From contig NZ_JAACFT010000047.1 in the NCBI RefSeq assembly GCF_029051685.1, positions 1 through 52,452 on the forward strand: a stretch of 52,452 nt of DNA. The letters are read 5' to 3'. The notes beneath the pieces were generated by a model that saw only the letters and a program-made list of their open reading frames with translations, searched no databases and was not told where the DNA came from. This DNA is from Bradyrhizobium sp. CSA207 (lineage in GTDB: Bacteria > Pseudomonadota > Alphaproteobacteria > Rhizobiales > Xanthobacteraceae). Position 1 is the first letter of the stretch. Each line of letters starts with the position of its first letter. Both the position numbers and the translations under genes were made by a program. Positions 33,832 through 41,565 of this stretch are shown here, piece by piece.

Positions 33832-34485
33832 ATGAGAGGCTTCTGGCACGACACCGTCGAGTTTTTCCCGATCCTGATGAACGGCGTCGCGCTGACGATC
33901 GTCGTCACCATCGGCTCGCTGCTGCTGTCGACGGTGCTGGGCCTGGTCTGGGCGATGATGCGGGTGTCCGGCATCAAGGTCCTGTCGACGATCAGCGCCA
34001 GCGTCATCAACGTGATCCGCGGCATTCCGATTATCGTGCTCTTGTTCTACCTCTATTTCGTGATGCCAGATCTTGGCGTCACGCTGTCGGCGCTGCAGGC
34101 CGCGATCCTCGGGCTCGGCATCGCCTATTCGGCCTACCAAGCCGAAAACTTCCGCGCCGGCATCGAGGCGATCGACAAGGGCCAGGTCGAGGCGGCGCAG
34201 TCGATCGGCATGGGCTGGTGGCTCACCATGCGCCGCGTGGTGCTGCCGCAGGCGGTGCGCATCGTGCTGCCGCCGTACGGCAACGTCATGATCATGATGC
34301 TGAAGGATTCCTCGCAGGCCTCGACCATCACGGTGGCCGAGCTCGCTCTGCAAGGCAAACTGATCGCCTCCTCGACCTTCAAGAACACCAATGTGTTCAC
34401 GCTGGTGGCGCTGATGTATCTCACCATGAGCATCCCGCTGATCCTGCTGGTCCGCCACTTCGAAAAGCGGGTGGGCAAGAAATGA
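33832..34485 (+). CDS. Polar amino acid ABC transporter, permease
   Basis: A 217-residue inner-membrane protein of the HisM/GlnP type with about five membrane helices. The N-terminal GVALTIVVTIGSLLLSTVLGLVWAMMR and the ATPase-coupling loop EAAQSIGMGWWLTMRRVVLPQAVRIVLPPYGN are characteristic. Only one permease gene is present, so it probably works as a homodimer. Its stop overlaps the ATPase start by 4 bp (ATGA). Confidence 0.92.
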   Translation: MRGFWHDTVEFFPILMNGVALTIVVTIGSLLLSTVLGLVWAMMRVSGIKVLSTISASVINVIRGIPIIVLLFYLYFVMPDLGVTLSALQAAILGLGIAYSAYQAENFRAGIEAIDKGQVEAAQSIGMGWWLTMRRVVLPQAVRIVLPPYGNVMIMMLKDSSQASTITVAELALQGKLIASSTFKNTNVFTLVALMYLTMSIPLILLVRHFEKRVGKK

Positions 34486-35213
34486 TCGCGCTCACCGACG
34501 TCCACAAGAGCTTCGGCGAGAACGAGGTGCTCAAGGGCATCTCGGCCTCCGTGCACAAAGGCGAGGTGGTCTGCATCGTCGGCCCCTCCGGCTCCGGCAA
34601 ATCGACGATCCTGCGCTGTATCAACGGGCTCGAGAGCTATGACCGCGGTGAGATCAGCGTCGAGGGCTTGAAGGTCGACCGCGATGCGCCGTCGATCGTC
34701 GCCATCCGCACCCAGGTCTCGATGGTATTCCAGCGCTTCAACCTGTTCCCGCATCGCACCGTCCTCGAAAACGTCGTCGAGGGTCCGCTTTATGTCAAGA
34801 AGGAGCCGCGCGCCGTTGCGCTCGAGCGTGGCCGGGCGCTGCTCGCCGAGGTGGGGCTTGCCGAGAAGGCCGACGCGCACCCGCCGCAGCTCTCCGGCGG
34901 CCAGCAGCAGCGCGTCGCGATCGCGCGCGCGCTGGCGATGCAGCCCAAGGCGATCCTGTTCGACGAGCCGACCTCGGCGCTCGATCCGGAACTGGTCGGC
35001 GACGTCCTCGGCGTGATGCGCAAGCTCGCCGACGACGGCATGACTATGGTCGTCGTCACCCACGAGATGGGTTTTGCCCGCGATGTCGCCGACCGCGTGC
35101 TGTTCATCGACGACGGCGTCATCGTCGAGCAGGGACAGGCCAAGGCCGTCCTCAATCAACCTCAGCATCCGCGGACGCAGGATTTTTTGCGCCGCGTGCT
35201 GCATCTGCTCTGA
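34482..35213 (+). CDS. Polar amino acid ABC transporter, ATPase (GlnQ-like)
   Basis: A 243-residue ATPase. Walker A GPSGSGKST at about 35-43, Q-loop VFQRFNLFPH, signature LSGGQQQRVAIARAL, Walker B AILFDEPTSALDP and switch His in VVVTHEMGFARDVADRV are all intact. The start at 34482 overlaps the permease stop. The oxidase gene follows after 12 bp, probably in the same transcript. Confidence 0.94.
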   Translation: MIALTDVHKSFGENEVLKGISASVHKGEVVCIVGPSGSGKSTILRCINGLESYDRGEISVEGLKVDRDAPSIVAIRTQVSMVFQRFNLFPHRTVLENVVEGPLYVKKEPRAVALERGRALLAEVGLAEKADAHPPQLSGGQQQRVAIARALAMQPKAILFDEPTSALDPELVGDVLGVMRKLADDGMTMVVVTHEMGFARDVADRVLFIDDGVIVEQGQAKAVLNQPQHPRTQDFLRRVLHLL

Positions 35214-35225
35214 TCGGTCCTTGCC

Positions 35226-36518
35226 ATGAACGCGCCCGCCCGCCTGCCGTTGCCGCCGTCACTCTATGCCGACACCGCCGTCGCGGCGGCCGCAACGCCG
35301 CCGCTCGATGCCGACAAGAACGTCTCCGTCGCGATCATCGGTGGTGGCTTTACGGGCCTGTCCACCGCGCTGCATCTGGCCGAGCAGGGCGTCGGGGCCC
35401 TGGTGCTGGAGGCGCAGGAGCCGGGCTGGGGTGCATCCGGCAACAATGGCGGTCAGACCAATCCCGGCCTCAAGCACGATCCCGATCAGATCGAGGCCGA
35501 CTTCGGCCCCGACCTCGGCCGCCGCATGATCGACTTCTGCTACGGCACCACGAACTTCACCCACGGGCTGATCCGCCGCTATCAGATCCCCTGCGAGGCG
35601 CGGCAGAACGGCACGCTGCGCGCGGCCTACAATGAAGCGAGCGCGGCGGCAATCGACAAGACCGCGCAGCAATGCATCCGCCGCGGCATGCCGGTGAAGC
35701 TCCTGAACCGCGACGAGTTGCGCGAGATGACCGGCACCGATCGCTATCTGTGCGCCATGCTGGACACGCGCGGCGGCGATTTGCATCCCCTCAGCTATGC
35801 CCGCGGCCTTGCGCGTGCCGCGATCTCGGCAGGCGCGGGCGTCCATGGCGAGACGCCGGCGCTGTCGCTGCGCCGCGACGGCAGCCGGTGGCGCATCGAG
35901 ACGCCGCGTGCGGTCGTGCATGCCGAGAAGGTGCTGCTCGCCACCAACGGCTTTACTGACGATCTCTGGCCGGCACTCCGCCGCACCATCGTTCCGGTGT
36001 TTTCCTCGATCGCCGCCACCGCGCCGCTCTCCGACGAGGTCGCCCGTTCGATCATGCCGACGCGTCCCGTTCTCTATGAGAGCGGCCACATCACGGTCTA
36101 CTATCGCATCGATCAGCAGGGCCGTCTGCTGATGGGCGGCCGCGGCCCGATGCGCTGGATCAGCTCGCCCTCCGACGTCGCCTATCTGATCCGCTACGCC
36201 GAGCGGCTATGGCCGCAGCTCAAAGGCGTTTCCTGGACCCACGGCTGGAACAGCCGCCTGGCCATCACGAAGGATCATTATCCGCACGTGCACGAGCCCG
36301 CCGAAAACATTTTGATCTCGCTCGGCTGCAACGGCCGCGGCGTTGCGCTGTCGACCGCGATGGGCGCCCAGCTCGCGCGCCGCCTGATCGGCGGCGCCAA
36401 TGCCGAGATCGACATGCCGATCACCGGCATCAAGCCGATTCCGATGCACGCGTTCTGGCCAGTGGGCGTGACAAGCGCGGTGATCGCGGGCCGTGTCCGG
36501 GACCGGCTGGGAATCTAA
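35226..36518 (+). CDS. FAD-dependent amine/amino acid oxidoreductase (PuuB/DAO-like)
   Basis: A 430-residue member of the glycine/D-amino acid oxidase superfamily. FAD binding is shown by VAIIGGGFTGLSTALHLAEQGVGALVLEAQEPGWGASGNNGGQTNPG. The family motif GASGNNGG and the C-terminal SLGCNGRGVALSTAMGAQLARRL resemble PuuB (gamma-glutamylputrescine oxidoreductase) and related secondary-amine oxidases. Its place right behind the importer suggests it oxidises the imported compound. Substrate is not proven; no gamma-glutamylputrescine synthetase (PuuA) is visible nearby. Confidence 0.85.
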   Translation: MNAPARLPLPPSLYADTAVAAAATPPLDADKNVSVAIIGGGFTGLSTALHLAEQGVGALVLEAQEPGWGASGNNGGQTNPGLKHDPDQIEADFGPDLGRRMIDFCYGTTNFTHGLIRRYQIPCEARQNGTLRAAYNEASAAAIDKTAQQCIRRGMPVKLLNRDELREMTGTDRYLCAMLDTRGGDLHPLSYARGLARAAISAGAGVHGETPALSLRRDGSRWRIETPRAVVHAEKVLLATNGFTDDLWPALRRTIVPVFSSIAATAPLSDEVARSIMPTRPVLYESGHITVYYRIDQQGRLLMGGRGPMRWISSPSDVAYLIRYAERLWPQLKGVSWTHGWNSRLAITKDHYPHVHEPAENILISLGCNGRGVALSTAMGAQLARRLIGGANAEIDMPITGIKPIPMHAFWPVGVTSAVIAGRVRDRLGI

Positions 36519-36525
36519 AAGCATT

Positions 36526-36549
36526 GCGCCGCCCCTGTGAGGGCGGCGC
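36526..36549. terminator. Hairpin between convergent genes
   Basis: Perfect 9-bp stem GCGCCGCCC/GGGCGGCGC with loop CTGTGA. Read on the reverse strand it is followed by AATGCTTTTAG. It lies between the oxidase stop (36518) and the stop of the convergent Gly/His-rich gene (36572) and may end both transcripts. Confidence 0.65.
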
Positions 36550-36571
36550 CGTGTCGTTCAGATCCGGGATT

Positions 36572-36796
36572 TCAGCAGCGGCCTTGCTTCCACAGACCGG
36601 GCGGGCAGCCCATGCCGCGCCAGCCGACCTTGCGCCCGTGGTACCATCCTGGCGGCGTGCCATGGCCATGATGGCCCATCGCGTGGCCATGACCGTGTCC
36701 ATGGCCGCCGCCGTGGCCACCTTTGGCAAAAGCTGGGCTGGTTAGCGTGAATCCGGCCGCTATGATCAGCGACGCAGCTAGCGCAAGTTTCTTCAT
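36572..36796 (-). CDS. Secreted Gly/His-rich small protein
   Basis: A 74-residue protein with a signal peptide (about 1-24, MKKLALAASLIIAAGF...AFA) and a mature part made of Gly/His repeats (KGGHGGGHGHGHGHAMGHHGHG) followed by PPGWYHGRKVGWRGMGCPPGLWKQGRC. It looks like a metal-binding (Ni, Zn or Cu) periplasmic protein with two Cys near the C-terminus. ATG at 36796 is preferred: GGAGG lies 5 bp upstream; the ATG at 36799 is too close. No known family recognised with confidence. Confidence 0.75.
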   Translation of the reverse strand: MKKLALAASLIIAAGFTLTSPAFAKGGHGGGHGHGHGHAMGHHGHGTPPGWYHGRKVGWRGMGCPPGLWKQGRC

Positions 36797-36887
36797 CATG
36801 TCCTCCACCAAGGCGAGCGCACTTGTCCGTCGAATGAACGAACTGTGGACAGGTGAGTTCCCTGTAAATGTGGAGGGAGCATGACGC

Positions 36888-38477
36888 TCAGCCTTCCGCG
36901 ACCGCCTCCGCCCACGGCTGAAAAATCTCGACCGCGCCGGAGTTGACGTCGCCCTCGCGCATCACCACGCTTGGGCAGGCGAATTTCATCGGCAGCGCCT
37001 GCACCTGCGTCTCCTCGTAGTCGAAGCGCGCCGCGAGCGCCTTGCGTGCGTCCGCGGGCAAGCGGCTATCGCCGATCACGACGGCGCCTTCGCTGGCGTC
37101 GATGCGCGGCTGGTGGATCGCGGTGTCGAGGTCCATGCCGAAATCCATCGCAAATGACGCGAGCTGCATCACCGCCGGCAGGATGCGGCGGCCGCCGGAG
37201 GCGCCGATCGCAAGGCGCCCGCCATGCCTGGTTTCGGCAATGACGGGCGTGTAGTTGGTGAGGCAGCGCTTGCCGGGGGCGAGCGAGTTGGTCGTGCCCG
37301 GCGTCGGATCGAACCACATGATGCCGTTGTTCATGGGGATGCCGGTGTGCGGCGTCACATATTTTGAGCCAAAGGTCGAGAGCAGCGTCTGGGTCACCGC
37401 CGCCATGTTGCCGTGGCGGTCGACCACTGAGAAATGCGTGGTGCAGGCCGGTGCCAGATATTCCGCGCCGAGCGAGCGCTTGCCGTCGGCATCGCCCATG
37501 TCGCCCAGCCGCTGGCGATAAGCCGATTGCAAGGCAAGCGCGTATTCGGCATAGGTCGCCGCGTCCGGCGCGCCTGCGGGCTTCAGGTTCTGCTGCAACA
37601 GGCGTAGCGCATGCGCCAGCGTCGGGCCGGCCGTGAGCTCCGGCGTCGCAAACACCTTGCCGCCGCGATAGGGGATCGCCAGCGGCTCGCGCAGATGGGC
37701 GCGGAACGCGGCGAGATCCTCCACCGACAGCGAGCCGCCGTCGGCCCTGATGTCGGATGCGATGCTTTTGGCGAGATCGCCCTGGTAGAAATCGCGCGGA
37801 CCGGCCGAGGCGAGATGCGCCAGCGTTGCTTTCAATTTCTCCTGCGGCAGCCGCGTCTCGGCCTTGATGCCCCAGGGCGCGTTCGGCGGCAGGCCGTCCT
37901 TGAGGAAGGTTTCCGCACTGGCGGGATAGCGCCTGAGGTCGGCCGCGGTACTGGCGATCATCAGCGTCGTCCACCAGTCCACCAGCAGGCCTTCGCCGGC
38001 GATTGTCGCGGCCGGTGTCAGCAGATCCTTCCATGGTAATTTGGCGTGGCGGCGATGCGCCTCCTCCATGCCGGCGACGACGCCGGGCACGGCGATCGAG
38101 CCGGGGCCGTGAATATTGCGGTCGTCCTTCACCCGCGGCCAGGGAAACAGGTCGGAGGCCGCACCCTCGCCGGTGAGCGGATAGTCGGCGACGCGCAGGC
38201 TTTGCGGCGCGCACATGCCGTAGTCGATCACCTCGTAGCGATTTTCCGTGGCACGGTAGAGCACCATCGCGCCGCCGCCGCCCATGCCACTCATCCAGGG
38301 CTCGAGCACGTTCAGCGCGAAGGTGGTCGCGACGATCGCGTCGACGCAATCGCCGCCGGCCGTCAGCACCTGCGCGCCGACCTCGGCCGCCCGCCGCGAT
38401 TGCGCGGCGACGATGCCGCTTGTGGCCTTGACTGCGGGTTTGCGGATGTGTTGGGCGCGGCTGAATTGATGAGGCAT
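36888..38477 (-). CDS. Gamma-glutamyltransferase-family protein
   Basis: A 529-residue Ntn-hydrolase precursor. The self-cleavage site and nucleophile are in PACTTHFSVVDRHGNMAAVTQTLLSTFGS, where the second Thr should become the N-terminus of the small subunit; large-subunit motifs include GGDCVDAIVATTFALNVLEPWMSGMGGGGAMVLY. It hydrolyses or transfers gamma-glutamyl groups or related amides. I chose the ATG at 38477; no signal peptide follows, so unlike the E. coli enzyme it should be cytoplasmic. The upstream extension to 38567 is out of character. In this setting it could release glutamate from a gamma-glutamylated amine. Confidence 0.88.
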   Translation of the reverse strand: MPHQFSRAQHIRKPAVKATSGIVAAQSRRAAEVGAQVLTAGGDCVDAIVATTFALNVLEPWMSGMGGGGAMVLYRATENRYEVIDYGMCAPQSLRVADYPLTGEGAASDLFPWPRVKDDRNIHGPGSIAVPGVVAGMEEAHRRHAKLPWKDLLTPAATIAGEGLLVDWWTTLMIASTAADLRRYPASAETFLKDGLPPNAPWGIKAETRLPQEKLKATLAHLASAGPRDFYQGDLAKSIASDIRADGGSLSVEDLAAFRAHLREPLAIPYRGGKVFATPELTAGPTLAHALRLLQQNLKPAGAPDAATYAEYALALQSAYRQRLGDMGDADGKRSLGAEYLAPACTTHFSVVDRHGNMAAVTQTLLSTFGSKYVTPHTGIPMNNGIMWFDPTPGTTNSLAPGKRCLTNYTPVIAETRHGGRLAIGASGGRRILPAVMQLASFAMDFGMDLDTAIHQPRIDASEGAVVIGDSRLPADARKALAARFDYEETQVQALPMKFACPSVVMREGDVNSGAVEIFQPWAEAVAEG

Positions 38478-38656
38478 GATGTCGGTCGGGGCTTCGTTGC
38501 GTTGATGTCGAGGCTCCGCGATCGGCGAAGCGCGCAGACAATGGCACATTGCGGCCAACGAGAACATCCAGAGGGAGAAGCGACATGGCTGGTGTGAAAC
38601 AAGCGCGGGATGGCGCGGCTACAGAGCCGTCGAGACGGGCACATTGTCTCCGCGTC

Positions 38657-38768
38657 GTCATGGCCGGGCTTGTCCCGGCCATCCACGCGCTTTCGCGATT
38701 GCCGCGAGACGTGGATGCCCGGGACATCTGGCGCGAAGACGCGCTTCGCGCTTTTGCCCGGGCATGAC
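38657..38768. repeat. Dispersed nested inverted repeat
   Basis: Outer arms GTCATGGCCGGGC (38657 on) and GCCCGGGCATGAC (ending 38768). Inner arms include CCGGGCTTGTCCCGG and GGCCATCCACG/CGTGGATGCCC; GCGCGAAGACGCGCTTCGCGC adds another hairpin. It fills most of the 335-bp gap between the GGT gene and the 58-aa gene; nothing else is seen in that gap. Confidence 0.72.
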
Positions 38769-38812
38769 AAGTTTGCGGGAGCAGTGCTAAAAAAGAGACG
38801 AAGCCGCAGCGA

Positions 38813-38989
38813 TCAGAGCGGGCGGTCCAGCCGGCTGGCCTGATACTTGGCGCGCCATTTCGGGCCGGGGCCGCGCATGTAGTGAAGTTCGGGACGGTAG
38901 GGGTTGCCTGCAGTCCTCACCAGCGTCTGCCATTTGGCGGCGACGAAGCTGAGGGGCTGGCGGAGCAGGCTCAATGAAGCGAGCAGCAC
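38813..38989 (-). CDS. Small basic protein (58 aa), unknown
   Basis: A 58-codon frame starting at a GTG: MLLASLSLLRQPLSFVAAKW, then QTLVRTAGNPYRPELHYMRG, then PGPKWRAKYQASRLDRPL. GAGG lies about 7 bp before the start, and the frame begins 9 bp after the stop of the DUF6894-like gene, suggesting co-transcription. Short hydrophobic start, then basic and aromatic. I do not recognise a family. Confidence 0.6.
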   Translation of the reverse strand: MLLASLSLLRQPLSFVAAKWQTLVRTAGNPYRPELHYMRGPGPKWRAKYQASRLDRPL

Positions 38990-38998
38990 GGCATCACC

Positions 38999-39232
38999 TC
39001 AATGCGGCTTGCCGAGCATGGCGGTGAAGGGGAGGTCGAAGATCTCTTCGCCGTCATCGCCGCTGACATGGATCACCCAGTCGCGCCAATCCTCGTTGCT
39101 CGGCGTCAGGATCATCGAGCGCATAATCTGGTCGGCGCGATCGCGCGCCTCGGTCAGATTGGCGACAGCGGTGCCGTAGCGATCGACCAGCGTGCCTTCG
39201 GTATTGGAGCAGTGGAAATACATCTGAACCAT
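38999..39232 (-). CDS. DUF6894-like small protein
   Basis: A 77-residue protein: MVQMYFHCSNTEGTLVDRYG opens it, followed by a helix EARDRADQIMRSMILT and EDWRDWVIHVSGDDGEEIFDLPFTAMLG. This spacing (YFH..., D-x-x-G, EAR helix, DWR-W-hV) is what I remember for DUF6894, common in rhizobia. Start at 39232 has AGGAGG upstream. Function unknown. Confidence 0.8.
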   Translation of the reverse strand: MVQMYFHCSNTEGTLVDRYGTAVANLTEARDRADQIMRSMILTPSNEDWRDWVIHVSGDDGEEIFDLPFTAMLGKPH

Positions 39233-39444
39233 ATACGCCTCCTGTAGAGAGCGGCTTGGACGGCAAACCGATACCATCCGAAACGACCGAAAGACATTCG
39301 GGCCAAGCCCGGTAAGGGAATCTACGGAGATTGGTCGGAACGAAGACCCCTGGGGGTTTGATCACAGCGGGGTGATGATCAACTGGACGGCGTCCTTCCA
39401 CCATGGAAGTCTGGACTTTCGACGGGAAAGTCCGGGAGATCGCC

Positions 39445-41565
39445 GTGAATCGCCTCATATTCTGGTGCGAGCGCCCAAGCCTGCGCGCATGTGTCGCCGC
39501 CTTCGTTGGAGCCTTGGTCTTTGGAGCCTTGGTCTTTGGAGTCCTGGTCTTTGGAGTCCTGGTCTGTCTCGCCTCGGTGGCGTCTTCGCAGCCGCTTCGC
39601 AAAAGCGGCTATGCGATCGGCACGGAAAGCTGCGGCAGCGGCGATCTCGGCTTTTCCAGGATCCCGATCGACATGAAGGCGGGGTTTTGCGCCGGTCTCG
39701 TCGCCAGCGAAGAGGATCATCTCAAGTTTCCCCGTTCGATCATCCAGGTGCCCGGCCACGATCTGTTCGTGGTCGCCGACATGGGCGGCTGGGGCCACGC
39801 CGACGGCCGGCTGCTGCTGCTCGATCCGCATGCCGCGCAAGGCAAGCGGTTCAAGGAGCTGCTGACTGCGATCGAATATCCGTTCGGCCTCGTGATCGGC
39901 CCCGACAGGAAGCTCTATGCCTCGACCGCGGAGACAATCTTCCGGTTCGATCCGCTTGCGGACAATCCGCGCGGCACCGTCGAGACCATCATCCGCCATC
40001 TGCCCGGCCGGCGGATCACGCTGCCCGGTGGCACCAGGCTCGACGAGAGTGCGCATCCGCTCAAGCAGTTCGTGTTCGATAGGAACGGGCGGCTGTTCGT
40101 CAATGTCGGATCGCACAGCGACGATTGCATCACGCTGGCGCCGATAAACCGGCCCTGCGCTGCGGCCGAAGGCGCCTCCGCGATGGCTGCGATCTGGCTG
40201 TTCACGCCGCCCGCGGGCGGCGTCTTTCCGGAGTTGAAGCCGAACGATCCCGATCCGCCGCACGCGGTTTACGCCCGGGGCCTGCGCAATTCACTGGCGC
40301 TGGCGCTGCACCCGAATTTCCCCGATGCGGGCTACGCCTTCCTGCAAGGCGAGAATGGCCGCGACCTGCCTGATATCTTCAAGCCGAACGAGGAGCTCAA
40401 CGCGATCGAGCAGGGCAGGCACTACGGCTGGCCCTATTGCTACGATTTGTCGACGCCGAGCGCCGAATTCAAACTCGTGCTGCAATCCGGAGTCTACAAA
40501 TCGCTCTGCACCGCCAATGCGCTCTACAAGCAGCCATTCTCGCTGATGCCGCCGCACGGCGCGCCGCTCGCGATGCTGTACTACCACGGCGCCAAATTCC
40601 CGGAGCTGGAAGGCAAGCTCCTCGTCGGCCTCCACGGCTATCGTCCGACCGGCAGCCGCGTCCTCGTCTACGATGTCGACGATCACGGCTTTCCGAAGCC
40701 AAGCCCGCCGCCGGTGCGTTACCACGTCAGCTGCGCGGCCGATCCGACCCACAGCTTTCAGATCGATGCCGGCGAAGTCGCCGCCGCGCCGTTCGAGGAG
40801 CTGATCGCCGGCTGGCACCGCGTCAACGGTGCCCGGCCGCAGGGCGCGCCGGTCGGCATGACAGTCGCGGAGGATGGCGCGATCTGGCTGGTCGAGGACA
40901 AGAACCAGACGGTGATCCGCATCGATCGCGCTGTTGGCGATGTCCCGGAGCCGCTGCCCTGCGACATGCGCAGTCAGGCGCTGATCGACCAGCTCTCGGC
41001 ATTCGTCGCCAAGGATGCGCAGAACAGGATCCGGCTCACCACGCTGCGCAAGGGGCTGGTCGAAAAGCACTGCCTCGGCTGCCATTCCGATTTCGGCTTG
41101 AAGGCCGGACAATCGGACGCCGAGAAGGACACCACCGTGCTGCGCTTCATGCTGTCGCAAGATGGCTGGATCTATCCAGGCGATCCCGCCTCCGGCAAGC
41201 TGCGCACGCGGCTGCGCGGTCTCGGCGCTGAGAAACTGATGCCGCCCGGCGGCGAAAAATTGCCGAAGACCGAGCCCGGCTATGCGGGCCTGCTCGAGAC
41301 GGCAGACCTGCTCGTTGCGAAAATGGTTCCGGGCGCGCGGATGCGCATCAAGTCCGGTCCGCCGCAGCGAAAATTCTTTGGCAAGGCGAACAAGGAATGC
41401 GGCGAAATGCCGGCCGGCAAGGTCGTCGTCGTGACACAAAGGAGCGCTGTAGACAAACCCGGCTTCAGCCGATTCTTCCGGCCGGCCGATCCATATCTCG
41501 ATGGCGAGTGCACTGACGACGATGGCTATTACATCCGGCAGGAATTTCTGGTGCCTGTGCAGTAG
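39445..41565 (+). CDS. Glucose/sorbosone-dehydrogenase-like beta-propeller fused to a c-type heme domain
   Basis: About 706 residues. After an N-terminal membrane helix (about 18-40, built from a 15-bp tandem repeat) comes a six-blade propeller like soluble quinoprotein glucose/sorbosone dehydrogenases (PRSIIQVPGHDLFVVADMGGWG, EYPFGLVIGPDRKLYAST, VYARGLRNSLALALHPNF, WPYCYD). The C-terminal part has one heme-binding motif CLGCH and a possible axial Met in KLMPPGGEKLP. It should oxidise a sugar or alcohol outside the cytoplasm and pass electrons to cytochromes. The GTG at 39445 has GGGAG 6 bp upstream; the ATG at 39403 has no such site. Confidence 0.78.
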   Translation: MNRLIFWCERPSLRACVAAFVGALVFGALVFGVLVFGVLVCLASVASSQPLRKSGYAIGTESCGSGDLGFSRIPIDMKAGFCAGLVASEEDHLKFPRSIIQVPGHDLFVVADMGGWGHADGRLLLLDPHAAQGKRFKELLTAIEYPFGLVIGPDRKLYASTAETIFRFDPLADNPRGTVETIIRHLPGRRITLPGGTRLDESAHPLKQFVFDRNGRLFVNVGSHSDDCITLAPINRPCAAAEGASAMAAIWLFTPPAGGVFPELKPNDPDPPHAVYARGLRNSLALALHPNFPDAGYAFLQGENGRDLPDIFKPNEELNAIEQGRHYGWPYCYDLSTPSAEFKLVLQSGVYKSLCTANALYKQPFSLMPPHGAPLAMLYYHGAKFPELEGKLLVGLHGYRPTGSRVLVYDVDDHGFPKPSPPPVRYHVSCAADPTHSFQIDAGEVAAAPFEELIAGWHRVNGARPQGAPVGMTVAEDGAIWLVEDKNQTVIRIDRAVGDVPEPLPCDMRSQALIDQLSAFVAKDAQNRIRLTTLRKGLVEKHCLGCHSDFGLKAGQSDAEKDTTVLRFMLSQDGWIYPGDPASGKLRTRLRGLGAEKLMPPGGEKLPKTEPGYAGLLETADLLVAKMVPGARMRIKSGPPQRKFFGKANKECGEMPAGKVVVVTQRSAVDKPGFSRFFRPADPYLDGECTDDDGYYIRQEFLVPVQ
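39506..39565 (+). repeat. Four tandem copies of a 15-bp repeat in a membrane helix
   Basis: Two copies of TTGGAGCCTTGGTCT (39506-39520, 39521-39535) followed by two of TTGGAGTCCTGGTCT (39536-39550, 39551-39565). They encode a five-residue period (G-A/V-L-V-F) that makes most of the protein's single membrane helix. Confidence 0.92.

Noticed and set aside
39506..39565. The 15-bp tandem repeats as a CRISPR or protein-binding array
   Set aside because: Units touch without spacers and lie in frame inside a gene, encoding a membrane helix.
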